From contig NZ_KB893982.1 in the NCBI RefSeq assembly GCF_000374345.1, positions 29,169-93,168 of the forward strand: 64,000 bases of DNA, read 5' to 3'. A program made the position numbers and the translations under genes. This DNA comes from Heyndrickxia acidiproducens DSM 23148. GTDB taxonomy: Bacteria > Bacillota > Bacilli > Bacillales > Bacillaceae_C. Below are positions 54,249 through 63,600 of this stretch, piece by piece (position 1 is the stretch's first letter; every line of letters starts with the position of its first letter). The notes beneath the pieces are model-generated. The model was not told where the DNA came from. It ran no database searches and saw nothing but the letters and a program-made list of their open reading frames with translations.

Positions 54249-54674
54249 ATGTTCAATCGCATCCTTGTGGCGATAGATGGTTCAGAAATGAGTGATAAAG
54301 CGTTAAAAACCGCATTAAATTTCGCAAAGGAAAGATTCTCTAAAGTGGGCGTCATCCATGTGGAAAGGAACCTGAATATTGCAGAAGGCATGTCGGAGGC
54401 AACGGTTGAAGATATTTATGCTGAACAAGCAAAAGAAGATAATGATCTATTGAAACAGGCCGTTTCTCTGGCAGAAGAAGAAGAGATTGAAATAGAACCT
54501 TTGATTGCAATGGGAGACCCGGCTATTCAAATTGTCAAAAAGGCAGAGGAAGGCAACTATCAGCTCATTGTCATGGGAAGCAGAGGGCTTGGAAATATAA
54601 AAGGGTTAATGCTCGGCAGTGTCAGCCAGAAAGTTTCCCAGCTGGCACATTGCCCTGTTTTAATCATTAAGTAG
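54249..54674 (+). CDS. Universal stress protein (UspA family)
   Basis: A 141-aa single-domain protein. MFNRILVAIDGSEMSDKAL is the N-terminal strand and the nucleotide-binding loop, and GSRGLGNIKGLMLGSVSQKV is the ATP-binding G-2x-G-9x-G(S/T) motif. It is therefore the ATP-binding type. The role is stress survival; the target is unknown. CCGGAGATG precedes the ATG. Single gene. Confidence 0.9.
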   Translation: MFNRILVAIDGSEMSDKALKTALNFAKERFSKVGVIHVERNLNIAEGMSEATVEDIYAEQAKEDNDLLKQAVSLAEEEEIEIEPLIAMGDPAIQIVKKAEEGNYQLIVMGSRGLGNIKGLMLGSVSQKVSQLAHCPVLIIK

Positions 54675-54721
54675 TCTGCAAGTACAAACTTCCGGATAAA
54701 ATCCCTGTCCATTTGAATCAC

Positions 54722-54769
54722 AAAAAAGCTGATGTGGAAAAGCCGCCATTTTTTCACATCAGTTTTTTT
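54722..54769 (+). terminator. Terminator of usp
   Basis: AAAAAAGCTGATGTG pairs with CACATCAGTTTTTTT, with an inner GAAAA/TTTTC extension. Confidence 0.85.
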
Positions 54770-54847
54770 AAGTTCTGCTAAAATGAATGCACCCAGGATT
54801 CTTACAACTGATTCCGTGAAATTAGCTGCTTTTTTTAGGCAAAGAAA

Positions 54848-54889
54848 ACGAAAAACCCATTGGAAAAGTTATTTCCTAACGGGCTTTTC
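54848..54889 (-). terminator. Terminator of gapN
   Basis: Minus strand GCCCGTTAGGAAA ... TTTCCAATGGGTTTTTCGTTTT. Confidence 0.75.
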
Positions 54890-54959
54890 ATCATAATCTT
54901 TATGTTATTTTTGCCAGCCACTCAAAAATCAGGTCATCTGACTATTTATTGCTATTGTC

Positions 54960-56414
54960 TCAGTTTGTAATATTTAATACGGTCACTTTTTCGCGTGTCA
55001 TTGATTCCAAACTTTTGTGGATCCCTTGTACGCCCATGCCGGATCCCTTCACGCCAAGAAATGGAAAGTGGTCCGGGCCGCGCTCTGTACGGCCGTTAAT
55101 TTGGACGGTGCCTGATTCAATCCGGTTTGCAAGAGAGAAGGCTTTATCGATGTCTTTTGTAAAAATGCTGGCCTGTAAGCCAAATTCTGATTCATTTGCA
55201 ATCCGGACTGCTTCTTCGTCGGAAGAAACGCGGATGACAGGCAGGACTGGCCCGAATGGTTCTTCCCAGGCTAATCTCATTTCGGTTGTTACATGATCAA
55301 GAAGCGTTGGATAAATTAAGTTCTGTTTACGCTTGTTGCCCGTTACAACGACAGCACCCTTTTCAACGGCATCATCTACTAATCCCTGCACAAAATCTGC
55401 AGCGGCATCATCAATCAAAGGAACGATCACACTGTCTTGTTCAGGAGAACCGACAGACAGCTTTTCAATTTCTTCTTTCAACAATGCAACAAGCTGATTT
55501 GCCACGCTTTCATGGACCAACACGCGCTTGATGGCTGTGCAGCGTTGGCCGGAATAGGAATACGCACCACTGATAATTTGCTTGACTGCTTCTTGCAAAT
55601 CAGCATCCTCACGCACAATGCCGGGATCTTTCCCGCCGAGCTCAAGCACAAGCGGCACCATTGTAGCCTTTTTTGCAAGATGGACGCCTGTATTCGTACC
55701 ACCCGTGAAAGAAATCATGTTGATGCCGGGATGTTCTACTAGATAATCGCCAATCTCAGAGCCACGGCCGGTAACTAAACTGATCAGGCCTTTTGGAAGT
55801 CCGGCTTTATCGAGTGCCTCAATCATCTTCGCCCCGCTGATTGCCCCTTGTGTTGCCGGTTTAAAAATGACAGCATTGCCTGCCATTAACGCCGGTGCAA
55901 TTTTTGCCGCTGCCAGATTGACCGGATAGTTGAACGGTGAAATCGCCAGTATCACACCGAGCGGGACACGCTTTACAATCGCAAGCTTTGTTTTAGAACC
56001 GCCCGGAAAGCTGTCGCCTGCCATGCTTTTCCCATGCATATGGAGGGCTTCTTCAGCAGTATAACGGATTAATTCTGCTGTCCGGACAGTTTCTTTCTGT
56101 GCGTCTTTGAAGTTTTTGCCAACTTCTTTCATGATTGTTTCTGCAATTTCATATTCCATGTTGACGAGCTCATCTGCCCACTTATTTAAGTAATGTGCAC
56201 GATCCTGAAGGGAGGTTTGTGCCCATTCTTTTTGGGCTTGCCGTGCTGAATAGATGGCTTCATCCACTTCATCCCGGGTAATCGCTTGTACCCTGCCGAT
56301 TGTTTCATGAAGATAAGGAGATTGAATCTCAATTGTCCGGCCTGATTCACTTTCTATCCATTTGCCGTTCAGATAAAACTTATACGTTGAAACATTCTTC
56401 GACTTTGTTGTCAT
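54960..56414 (-). CDS. gapN: NADP-dependent non-phosphorylating glyceraldehyde-3-phosphate dehydrogenase
   Basis: A 484-aa aldehyde dehydrogenase that oxidises glyceraldehyde-3-phosphate to 3-phosphoglycerate with NADP. Elements are ISPFNYPVNLAAAKIAPALMAGNAVIFKP (cofactor), LELGGKDPGIV (general-base Glu), YSYSGQRCTAIKRV (nucleophile Cys) and the GapN-type end RTERGPDHFPFLGVKGSGMGVQG. It bypasses ATP formation to yield NADPH. The ATG at 56414 has AGGAGG upstream. It lies in the same region as a class I aldolase, which fits fermentative sugar use. Confidence 0.94.
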   Translation of the reverse strand: MTTKSKNVSTYKFYLNGKWIESESGRTIEIQSPYLHETIGRVQAITRDEVDEAIYSARQAQKEWAQTSLQDRAHYLNKWADELVNMEYEIAETIMKEVGKNFKDAQKETVRTAELIRYTAEEALHMHGKSMAGDSFPGGSKTKLAIVKRVPLGVILAISPFNYPVNLAAAKIAPALMAGNAVIFKPATQGAISGAKMIEALDKAGLPKGLISLVTGRGSEIGDYLVEHPGINMISFTGGTNTGVHLAKKATMVPLVLELGGKDPGIVREDADLQEAVKQIISGAYSYSGQRCTAIKRVLVHESVANQLVALLKEEIEKLSVGSPEQDSVIVPLIDDAAADFVQGLVDDAVEKGAVVVTGNKRKQNLIYPTLLDHVTTEMRLAWEEPFGPVLPVIRVSSDEEAVRIANESEFGLQASIFTKDIDKAFSLANRIESGTVQINGRTERGPDHFPFLGVKGSGMGVQGIHKSLESMTREKVTVLNITN

Positions 56415-56848
56415 CTCGTTCCTCCTGTCTTTCAATTTCTATTTCTGATAAATCTAATTATTTTAATGGAATATGCATTCTATTATAGCAGAAACCCGTT
56501 TACTTGTAATCCACAATTGAGTGAATTTTTTTCCATTGAATACAAAAAATAAAAAAATTTTCTCATAGCCTTTGGCAACATTCATCATATCATTGTGATA
56601 TTGGAATTCCGGTTTTGTAAAAGATCACTTTCATCCTAAAAGATCAATGCTTCTCATAGTTTTCGCAGGAACATCAAATCCAATTTTGAAAAAACAGGGA
56701 AACAGATTAAAACAGCCCGGGCAGGTAATTAGGCAGAAAAAAACCTGAAATCGAAAATGTTTATGACGATATCAGGATTGGAATGAAAGATGGTATTTTA
56801 GTTGGGGTGTTTTTTTGATTTCACGATTTGGAAATGAAAAGCGGGCGC
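56415..56848. other. Intergenic region without recognised gene
   Basis: About 430 bp upstream of gapN. AT-rich, with no supported open frame or RNA element. Confidence 0.55.
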
Positions 56849-57058
56849 TTATGACTTTCCCGGTTTATACTTTTTTTCACTGGAGGAAGTATTCTTTGAA
56901 TCATGATTTTCTTTTTCTTCGTTTAAATCCTCCATCGGAATCGGATCAACGGTTTGTTCACTCTTAAATTTATCAAACAGGCTCTCATTTTCGGTTGAAT
57001 ATTGTTCAGGGTTATCCATCTTTCCTTTTGAGAGCGGTTTCCTTTTCTTTTCCGTCAT
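56849..57058 (-). CDS. Small hydrophilic hypothetical protein
   Basis: A 69-aa charged protein (MTEKKRKPLSKGKMDN..., ending KKYKPGKS) with no hydrophobic segment and mostly Lys, Glu, Ser and Asn. AGGTGA precedes the ATG, which supports it as a real gene. No family recognised. It lies between the gapN and aldolase genes on the same strand, but separated by more than 140 bp on each side. Confidence 0.6.
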   Translation of the reverse strand: MTEKKRKPLSKGKMDNPEQYSTENESLFDKFKSEQTVDPIPMEDLNEEKENHDSKNTSSSEKKYKPGKS

Positions 57059-57136
57059 ATTCTATCACCTCGTTAGCTGTTTACCCCTTATTTTGTCATA
57101 AAAAACAAAAAAGGCTTTAAGATTGGTTGTGATATT

Positions 57137-57190
57137 AAAAAAAAGAACCAGCAGGACGCCTTCAATCTGAAAGCAAGACCTGCTGGCTTC
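57137..57190 (-). terminator. Terminator of the class I aldolase gene
   Basis: Minus strand GAAGCCAGCAGGTC ... GTCCTGCTGGTTC followed by eight T. Confidence 0.9.
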
Positions 57191-57197
57191 ATTCATC

Positions 57198-58094
57198 TCA
57201 TCCATTCTTATTGACAGATGCATCATATATGGATACTACAGCCTCTTTTAAGGCAGCATTAAATTCCTCATCCGTTTGGTTGACGTTGAGGTCCCCGCTT
57301 AATGCTCTCGAAAAACTTGCGATTAATCCATCATTCTCCTTCAGTTTTTTATTGGCTTCATCACGGGAATAGCCGCCGGAAAGCACAACAACACGAACCA
57401 CACGCGGGTGCTGGACTAATTCTTTATAGGTATTTGCAACCGTAGGAATTGTTAATTTTAGCATGACATTTTCATTTTCTGATAAGCCGTTAAGATGGCT
57501 CAGTAATTCAGATTTTAATAAGGCTTCGGATTTTTCTTTGTCCTTGCTGTGAATATCCACTTCCGGTTCGATAATCGGAACCAGGCCGGCTGAAATAATT
57601 TGTTTTGCAACTTCAAATTGCTGGTTCACGACAGCCTTAATGCCTTCCGGGTTCGCTTCTTTAATCACCGAACGCATTTTTGTACCAAAAATATGATGTT
57701 GATTCGCGCGATCAAGCAGGGCATCCAATCCCGGAATTGGTTTCATTAATTGTACGCCATTAGACAGTTCTGCTAATCCTTTATCAATTTTTAAAAACGG
57801 AACAATGCCTTTCTTCTCAGCCAAATATTCAGCCGTGTTCAGACCCTCAATTTCGCGTTCCATCGTTTGTTCAAATAAAATGGCACCAAGAATATATTTA
57901 GAGTCAAAAGCTGGTGAAGTAATAATCCTTGTCCGCATTTGATGCACCAAATCAAACATTTCTTCTTCTGTTTTATAAGCGTCTTTTGATACGCCATAGT
58001 TTGCCAATGCTTTAGGGGTACTGCCGCCGCTTTGGTCAAGAGCGGCAATGAACCCTTTTCCATTCTTAACTTTGTTGAATTGATTTTCGTTCAT
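57198..58094 (-). CDS. fda: Fructose-bisphosphate aldolase, class I
   Basis: A 298-aa Schiff-base aldolase of the short bacterial type. [18 protein letters not shown] is the phosphate-site start. [11 protein letters not shown] carries a conserved active-site Lys, and [14 protein letters not shown] the Schiff-base Lys region. [17 protein letters not shown] is the second phosphate-binding loop. It cleaves fructose-1,6-bisphosphate. Most bacilli rely on class II FbaA, so this is likely an additional enzyme. The ATG at 58094 has GGAG upstream; the longer frame (58172) lacks one. Confidence 0.93.
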   Translation of the reverse strand: MNENQFNKVKNGKGFIAALDQSGGSTPKALANYGVSKDAYKTEEEMFDLVHQMRTRIITSPAFDSKYILGAILFEQTMEREIEGLNTAEYLAEKKGIVPFLKIDKGLAELSNGVQLMKPIPGLDALLDRANQHHIFGTKMRSVIKEANPEGIKAVVNQQFEVAKQIISAGLVPIIEPEVDIHSKDKEKSEALLKSELLSHLNGLSENENVMLKLTIPTVANTYKELVQHPRVVRVVVLSGGYSRDEANKKLKENDGLIASFSRALSGDLNVNQTDEEFNAALKEAVVSIYDASVNKNG

Positions 58095-58206
58095 GTTCTT
58101 TTGCTCCTTCCAATGTATTATGGTTTCTTCGGTTCTTCTGAAGTTTTCCACAACAAAGGGAAAAGAAACCATCTATTCTAAGTGTAGCACTGGAAGGCTG
58201 AGGATC

Positions 58207-58255
58207 AAAAATAAAAAGGCTGCCGGTTTTATATTTTTTACATCAACCGCAGCCC
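58207..58255 (-). terminator. Terminator of cadA
   Basis: Minus strand GGGCTGCGGTT ... AACCGGCAGCC followed by TTTTTATTTTT. Confidence 0.85.
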
Positions 58256-58280
58256 GATTTATTCATAACTCATCCTATTT

Positions 58281-60395
58281 TCATTCTTTAACCTTCGAAA
58301 GACGTAAGCTGTTCAATGTGACAATGATGGTCGCTCCCACATCCGCCAAAACAGCAATCCATAAGGTTAACCAGCCGGGAAAAATAAGAAGTACTGATAG
58401 AGCTTTAATAGCCAATGAGAAAGTGACGTTCTGTTTAATAATTGCCAATGCCTTACGACTTAGTTTTATCGTATAAGGCAGTTTTGTTAAATCATCAGAC
58501 ATAAGGACAATATCGGCTGTTTCTAAAGCTGTATCTGTGCCAGCTCCGCCCATGGCAATTCCTACGGTTGCTTCTACCAGCGCAGGGGCATCATTGACAC
58601 CATCTCCAACCATGGCAACTTTTTGTTTTCCACGGTAAGACTGAATACAGGCCAACTTATCTTCCGGTAGTAATTCTGCCTGAATATCGGAAACACCGGC
58701 TTCTTTTCCAATCGTTTCGGCTGTGCTTTTGTTGTCTCCTGTCAGCATTACAGTTTGTTCAATGCCGGAGCGATGCAGTTTTTCAATAACATTTCCCGCT
58801 GAATCTCTCAGCTTGTCCGCCACCGCAATCAGAGCCAGAATAGCTGTATCCGTTCCAACTGCCATTACCGTTTTTCCTTGCTTTTGAAGGCTTACAATCT
58901 TTGTGTGAATAGCCTTTTCAATGCCCTCAGTTCGTATTTCTTCAAAAAGGTTCGGGCTGCCGGCATAGTACATGGTCCCATTCACTCTGGCCTTGACCCC
59001 CTTACCCGTAATGGACTGAAAATCTTCAATCAAAATATCGTTAAATTCCAGTCCTTCGTTCTCAGCCTTTCTAACAATTGCCGAGGCGAGCGGGTGCTGA
59101 GACCCTTTTTCAAGAGCTGCTGTTAAAGCAATAACTTCCTGCTCATTTCCCTTAAAAGCCACAATATCGGTGACCTCTGGTACCCCTCTCGTTAGTGTAC
59201 CGGTTTTATCAAAAGCAATGACCTTAAGGGAACCGGCTTCTTCGAGGTGAATCCCTCCTTTGATGATGACGCCGTTTCTGGCGGCGTTCCCTATCGCCGT
59301 GACAATCGCTGCAGGGGTTGAAATAACGAGCGCACAAGGGCAGCCAACAACGAGTAGGGCTAATCCCCAATAAATCCAATCTCCCCAGGAAGCACCCATA
59401 AATAGTGGGGGACTCACAGATAACAGGACGGCAAATATAATAATCGCCGGGGTGTAAACTTTTGCGAAACGGTCTACAAACGTTTGTGAAGGGGCTTTTT
59501 CCGCCTGAGATTCTTCAACCAAATGAATAATCTTAGAAAGCGTCGTATCTTCAACCCTTTTTGTGACTTTGACTTCCAATAATCCTTCTTGATTCAAAGT
59601 CCCGGCAAAAACTTCATCATCAATGCCTTTTGTCACTGGCACTGACTCACCGGTAATGGCCGCTTGATTGAGCGTTGATGTTCCCTTGGTCACAACGCCA
59701 TCCATAGCCAATTTTTGCCCGGGTTTCACAATCATTGTGTCACCAACCTGTACCTCTTCAACGGGCACCAGTAATTCTTGGCCATTCCGGCGAATCAAGG
59801 TTTGCTTTGGAGCGATTTTCATTAACGATTGAATAGATTGCCTCGCTTTATCAGCTGAGTAACTTTCCAGTGCTTCACTGATCGCAAAGAGGATAACAAC
59901 GGTTGCGCCTTCCTCCCATTTACCGATTGCAGCGGCTCCTAAAATCGCAATCGTCATCAGGGTATCCATATCAAAGTCAAGACGAATCAGATTTTTAAAT
60001 CCTTCAATGAATAATGAGCAGCCACCAATAATAATAGCCGCGAGGAAACCAAGTACAGGAATAATATGTTGTTCCCCATATTGATTGCTTAATAGCCAAC
60101 TGATGACGAGCAAAACTGCAGAAATATAGATTTTAAAATTTTCTTTTTGCTTCCAAAAGGGTTCATGTTCAATGATTTGTTCTGCTTCATCCCTGACTTT
60201 TAAGTTTTCAAACGCCCCCGCTTTTTCCAATGCTTCAATTGTGGTGTTGCCAGTAACCATGATTTTAGAAGCGCCAAAATTAACCTTAGCGTCAAGAACG
60301 CCGTCTAACCGCTTGACATTTTTTTCAAACTTATTCGCGCATTCCATGCAGTCAAATCGATGAACACGATATGACTTAACTTGTAACTCAGGCAT
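58281..60395 (-). CDS. cadA: Cadmium/zinc/lead-exporting P1B-type ATPase
   Basis: A 704-aa heavy-metal pump. The N-terminal HMA domain has the metal site [10 protein letters not shown]. Elements after it are the TGES actuator ([12 protein letters not shown]), [10 protein letters not shown] in the transport span (the CPC marks P1B), DKTGTLT phosphorylation and [13 protein letters not shown]. Two extra spans at the N-terminal side fit the P1B-2 class for Cd, Zn and Pb. The ATG at 60395 has GAGGGG upstream and overlaps cadC by 8 nt. Confidence 0.94.
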   Translation of the reverse strand: MPELQVKSYRVHRFDCMECANKFEKNVKRLDGVLDAKVNFGASKIMVTGNTTIEALEKAGAFENLKVRDEAEQIIEHEPFWKQKENFKIYISAVLLVISWLLSNQYGEQHIIPVLGFLAAIIIGGCSLFIEGFKNLIRLDFDMDTLMTIAILGAAAIGKWEEGATVVILFAISEALESYSADKARQSIQSLMKIAPKQTLIRRNGQELLVPVEEVQVGDTMIVKPGQKLAMDGVVTKGTSTLNQAAITGESVPVTKGIDDEVFAGTLNQEGLLEVKVTKRVEDTTLSKIIHLVEESQAEKAPSQTFVDRFAKVYTPAIIIFAVLLSVSPPLFMGASWGDWIYWGLALLVVGCPCALVISTPAAIVTAIGNAARNGVIIKGGIHLEEAGSLKVIAFDKTGTLTRGVPEVTDIVAFKGNEQEVIALTAALEKGSQHPLASAIVRKAENEGLEFNDILIEDFQSITGKGVKARVNGTMYYAGSPNLFEEIRTEGIEKAIHTKIVSLQKQGKTVMAVGTDTAILALIAVADKLRDSAGNVIEKLHRSGIEQTVMLTGDNKSTAETIGKEAGVSDIQAELLPEDKLACIQSYRGKQKVAMVGDGVNDAPALVEATVGIAMGGAGTDTALETADIVLMSDDLTKLPYTIKLSRKALAIIKQNVTFSLAIKALSVLLIFPGWLTLWIAVLADVGATIIVTLNSLRLSKVKE

Positions 60396-60759
60396 TGACA
60401 ATCCCCTCTTGTTTATGATTTATCAGTGCAAGAGAAATAAGCGGTTTAATCCGTTCATCTTTTAAAGAATAAAAGACCATTTTTCCATCTTTATGATGGT
60501 TAACGATTCCTTGTCTGCTGAGCATTCGCAGATGGTGAGAGGCTGTCGCAACGGAAGAACCGATGATATTAGCAACATCACACACGCATAACTCCTTTTC
60601 ATGGCACAGCGCGTAAGCAATTTTCGCCCGATTCTCATCTGCGAGCGCCTTAAACAACCGGACAGCATGAACGATATCTTCACTTTGCAGCAGTTCCTGT
60701 ACATGATTGACCTTTTCTTCATCATAAAGATAAATTTCACAGGTATCTTGATTACTCAA
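60388..60759 (-). CDS. cadC: ArsR-family metal sensor CadC
   Basis: A 123-aa winged-helix repressor released by Cd, Pb or Zn. The alpha-3 metal motif [12 protein letters not shown] and an N-terminal Cys ([15 protein letters not shown]) are the CadC soft-metal ligands. [16 protein letters not shown] is the recognition helix. The TTG at 60759 is chosen since AAGGAGG is eight nt upstream; the open frame up to 60828 would run through the operator. First gene of the cadCA operon. Confidence 0.93.
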   Translation of the reverse strand: MSNQDTCEIYLYDEEKVNHVQELLQSEDIVHAVRLFKALADENRAKIAYALCHEKELCVCDVANIIGSSVATASHHLRMLSRQGIVNHHKDGKMVFYSLKDERIKPLISLALINHKQEGIVNA

Positions 60760-60777
60760 AATAACCGCCTCCTTTAT

Positions 60778-60797
60778 ATTCAAATTTATATTTGAAT
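60778..60797. promoter_or_regulatory. CadC operator
   Basis: ATTCAAAT-TTAT-ATTTGAAT with perfect 8-bp arms, like the known cadO. It lies between the promoter and the cadC start. Confidence 0.85.
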
Positions 60798-60799
60798 AA

Positions 60800-60828
60800 A
60801 TGATAACCGAGTTTTCATTCAAACGCAA
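60800..60828 (-). promoter_or_regulatory. cadCA promoter
   Basis: Minus strand TTGCGT, 17-bp spacer, TATCAT. The operator starts 2 bp downstream, so CadC would block polymerase. Confidence 0.7.
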
Positions 60829-60957
60829 ATTTGATTAATCCAGATTAAAATAAATTCAGATTCATCAACTCCTATGCAGAATGAGTTTCTCAGAAAAAGG
60901 CATAACAGATCAATTCCAGATATTAAGGCCAGCCAGGTTCTGGTTGGCCACATTCCT

Positions 60958-62256
60958 TTAGTTCATCTTATGTGTAATGGAAGCAAGGCTATCTGCAGAG
61001 GCGGCCACCTCTTCAAACGCTTCGCCGAGTTCATTTACTACTTTTACAGTTGTAACAAGTTCATCTTGAATCTTATTATTTTGAAGCATTGTTTCTTTCA
61101 TTGCATTTAAAATTTGTTCAAAATAATTTTCAGTCGTTTCCATATTTGTGTTAGCGCTTTCTACTTCTGCGCTAATTTTCCCAAGTGATTTTGTCAGTTT
61201 TTCCACTTGAGCATTGATGTTTAAAATCAAAGACGATACATTCGTTACTGAACGCTTTGTTTGTCCTGATAATTTACGAACTTCAGCGGCTACAACAGAA
61301 AAACCCTTGCCATATTCCCCCGCCCTTGCAGCTTCTATGGCCGCATTTAATGAAAGCAATTTCGTTTGGTCAGAAATATCTGTAACCATATTGACGATTT
61401 CTTGCATTTGGTCTAATATTTTCAACAATACGCTCACATCATGAGATATATCTTCTACAGAGCTGTTTATATTTGACATGGTCAGGGCCTGTCTGTGGAT
61501 TTGTTCCCGGCCATTTTCAGCCCGTTCTTTAGCAAGTATAGATAATTCAGTTCCCTGATTAGCATGTGAAACGATCTCATCCGATTCGGAAAGCAATTGT
61601 TGAAATGAAGCATTTGTTTCTTCGGAAATAGCAGCCAAATTTTGTGTGGCACTTTCCACATTTTTCCGTACTGCCTTTTTTTGTTCATCTATCGCTTCTT
61701 TTAACCTTTCTGTTTCCGCATCATATGCTTCTAAAACCAATTGTTGTTCTAAGTTAAGTATTTTTGATACCGCTCTTATTGCAAGAATGATCTCTTCTTT
61801 ATTTGGGATACTTTCTTCAAATATATTGATAAGGGATAAAAACAAATCCTGAAAGGCACATATATACCATTTCGTTTTCAGACCGATTCTAACATGCACT
61901 TGTGCAATCTTAATTCTTTTTGCAAAAAATGATTCATCTATTACTCCATCAAACATTTCAATAATATGTTGCTTCAAAGTCTTTCTTAATCTATCAATTG
62001 AACTGTTATCATTGATTATTTTGAACAATGATGGTTCGTTTTCAAGATTTTTATAAAACCTGTCAACAATGTAATCAATTTTCTCTAAAACAAATGGCTG
62101 TAATGTATTTATAATCTGCAAGTCTTTCTTTGTCAGCCCAATCATTTTTAATTGGTTTTCAACTTCATTACTACTAATATCGTTTATATTCCCCCTTCCA
62201 CTTTCAAAATCGAGCTTAGAAACATCTTTATCTTGTTTAGTCTTTCTCAAAAACAT
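60958..62256 (-). CDS. hemAT: Heme-based aerotaxis transducer
   Basis: A 432-aa globin-coupled sensor, the same length as B. subtilis HemAT. The N-terminal globin domain (about 30-185) has the proximal His in KIAQVHVRIGLKTKWYICAFQ. The C-terminal methyl-accepting signalling domain has the hairpin tip TDISDQTKLLSLNAAIEAARAGEYGKGFSVVAAEVRKLS-like core. No membrane span. It senses oxygen and signals to CheA. GGGGGA precedes the ATG. Single gene. Confidence 0.93.
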   Translation of the reverse strand: MFLRKTKQDKDVSKLDFESGRGNINDISSNEVENQLKMIGLTKKDLQIINTLQPFVLEKIDYIVDRFYKNLENEPSLFKIINDNSSIDRLRKTLKQHIIEMFDGVIDESFFAKRIKIAQVHVRIGLKTKWYICAFQDLFLSLINIFEESIPNKEEIILAIRAVSKILNLEQQLVLEAYDAETERLKEAIDEQKKAVRKNVESATQNLAAISEETNASFQQLLSESDEIVSHANQGTELSILAKERAENGREQIHRQALTMSNINSSVEDISHDVSVLLKILDQMQEIVNMVTDISDQTKLLSLNAAIEAARAGEYGKGFSVVAAEVRKLSGQTKRSVTNVSSLILNINAQVEKLTKSLGKISAEVESANTNMETTENYFEQILNAMKETMLQNNKIQDELVTTVKVVNELGEAFEEVAASADSLASITHKMN

Positions 62257-62402
62257 CTATTTTCCCCCATTTCCATGCTGCTTATATAGGTATATTATAC
62301 CAATATACAGTATAAATAGGTCTGGATTGTCACCAAATACATTTGGGGCCGGGATTTGAAGTGAATCCTCCGGCATTTAGCAGCTGCCGGACTTATGCAG
62401 GA

Positions 62403-62440
62403 GAAAAAGCAGCCGGGAGTCTTATTGGTCTCCGGCTGCT
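62403..62440 (-). terminator. Terminator overlapping the fbpA stop
   Basis: Minus strand AGCAGCCGGA ... CCCGGCTGCTTTTTC. The fbpA stop codon (62424-62422) lies in its loop. Confidence 0.85.
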
Positions 62441-62607
62441 CTGGATTCTTGCTCTTTTTTCTTAGAATAGGCATACTCTTTTTCAAGTTCTGTTAATGTC
62501 AGTTTGGAAAGCTGTTTGTCATTTTCCGGGTAGGTGCCCATTGCGATCAGTTGGGCCATTAAAAATTGCCTTTTCTTTTCAATTGCTTCCCGAAGCAAGT
62601 TCCCCAT
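62422..62607 (-). CDS. fbpA: Fur-regulated basic protein FbpA-like
   Basis: A 61-aa protein, MGNLLREAIEKKRQFLMAQLIAMGTY followed by KLTLTELEKEY. This is the pattern of the FbpA/FbpB small-protein family induced under iron limitation in B. subtilis, where they assist an iron-sparing small RNA. No Fur box was recognised immediately upstream. The open reading frame has a GGGGATGGAG region before the ATG. Confidence 0.75.
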   Translation of the reverse strand: MGNLLREAIEKKRQFLMAQLIAMGTYPENDKQLSKLTLTELEKEYAYSKKKEQESRAAGDQ

Positions 62608-62662
62608 AACCCATCTCCATCCCCATGAAGTATTTTCGGAGTTTAGAAAGAATGTTTGAAAC

Positions 62663-63436
62663 TCATTCTATTGCAGTTATTGTATTTTTATGCATGACTT
62701 TTTGAATAAACAAGCTGCATTGTTCGGCAATTTGTTCTTTTTCCTGATCCAATGAGGCAACATGATAAGAATTGCGGAGCGGGATGATTGGTTTGAATGT
62801 TGAGCGAATGCCTGCCGCGATTTCGTTTGTGTTTTCCGGCGGCACGACATGATCCTCGATTGACTGGAAGAGCAGTGCAGGGCAATTGATCCGTGAAAGT
62901 TTTTGGTGCGTTTCCTGCATGACAGCCAGCAGCTCGCGGATGGATGAAGCAGGTACTTTGTCATATGTAATTTCCTTTGCACCAGGTGCTTTAATATCCG
63001 GATCGGCTTCATCAATCAATCCCAACTGTTGTTCCAGCAGGCACTTTTCCAGGACAGGAATGCTGTTGATCGCCGCATTAATCAAGACGATTCCCCGGAT
63101 ATCGGTGTACTTTTCGGCCAGGTTTAAAGTTAACGTGCCGCCCATGGACTGGCCGATAACGAAGATCTCCCGGCAATGCTGCTTTAAAAACCGGTACCCC
63201 TCCTCAAGGCTATTGATCCAGTCTTTGCAGGTACAGCGCTCCATATCCCTGTAATGGGTACCATGCCCGCTGAGCCGCGGCGCATGAACCGAAAATCCTT
63301 TCGATGCCAAATACTCTCCAAGAAAACGAACGCTTTGCGGGGTGCCATTGAAACCATGCGAAATCAGGATGCCAATGTCATTCCCTTTAAAGAAAAATGA
63401 CGATGCGCCAGGGATGACGGGAAACTGCTCATACAT
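62663..63436 (-). CDS. Alpha/beta-hydrolase (carboxylesterase/lipase Est30-like)
   Basis: A 257-aa serine hydrolase. The oxyanion motif HGFNGTP is at about 27-33, the nucleophile is in VIGQSMGGTLTLNLA (about 95), the Asp in QSIEDHVVPPENT and the His in NSYHVASLDQEKEQI. Length and motifs fit the Geobacillus Est30/YvaK carboxylesterase family acting on short-chain esters or monoglycerides. AAGGAGC precedes the ATG. Single gene. Confidence 0.9.
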   Translation of the reverse strand: MYEQFPVIPGASSFFFKGNDIGILISHGFNGTPQSVRFLGEYLASKGFSVHAPRLSGHGTHYRDMERCTCKDWINSLEEGYRFLKQHCREIFVIGQSMGGTLTLNLAEKYTDIRGIVLINAAINSIPVLEKCLLEQQLGLIDEADPDIKAPGAKEITYDKVPASSIRELLAVMQETHQKLSRINCPALLFQSIEDHVVPPENTNEIAAGIRSTFKPIIPLRNSYHVASLDQEKEQIAEQCSLFIQKVMHKNTITAIE

Positions 63437-63600
63437 AAAAAGTGCTCCTTTCCAGATTCTGTATCGATTATCAATTTTAAATGTTATGTCAATTTTAAAC
63501 CAATTAATCCTAGTTGTAAAGTGTGAATAAAAGAATTTTTTAACAGCATTGATTTATTATCCCAGATTACGAAAGTAAAATAGTAATTTAAAATAAAAAA

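Noticed and set aside
60925..60957. Strong terminator after hemAT
   Set aside because: GGCCAACCAG/CTGGCTGGCC forms a stem, but only TTAATAT follows; termination there is uncertain, so it was not listed.
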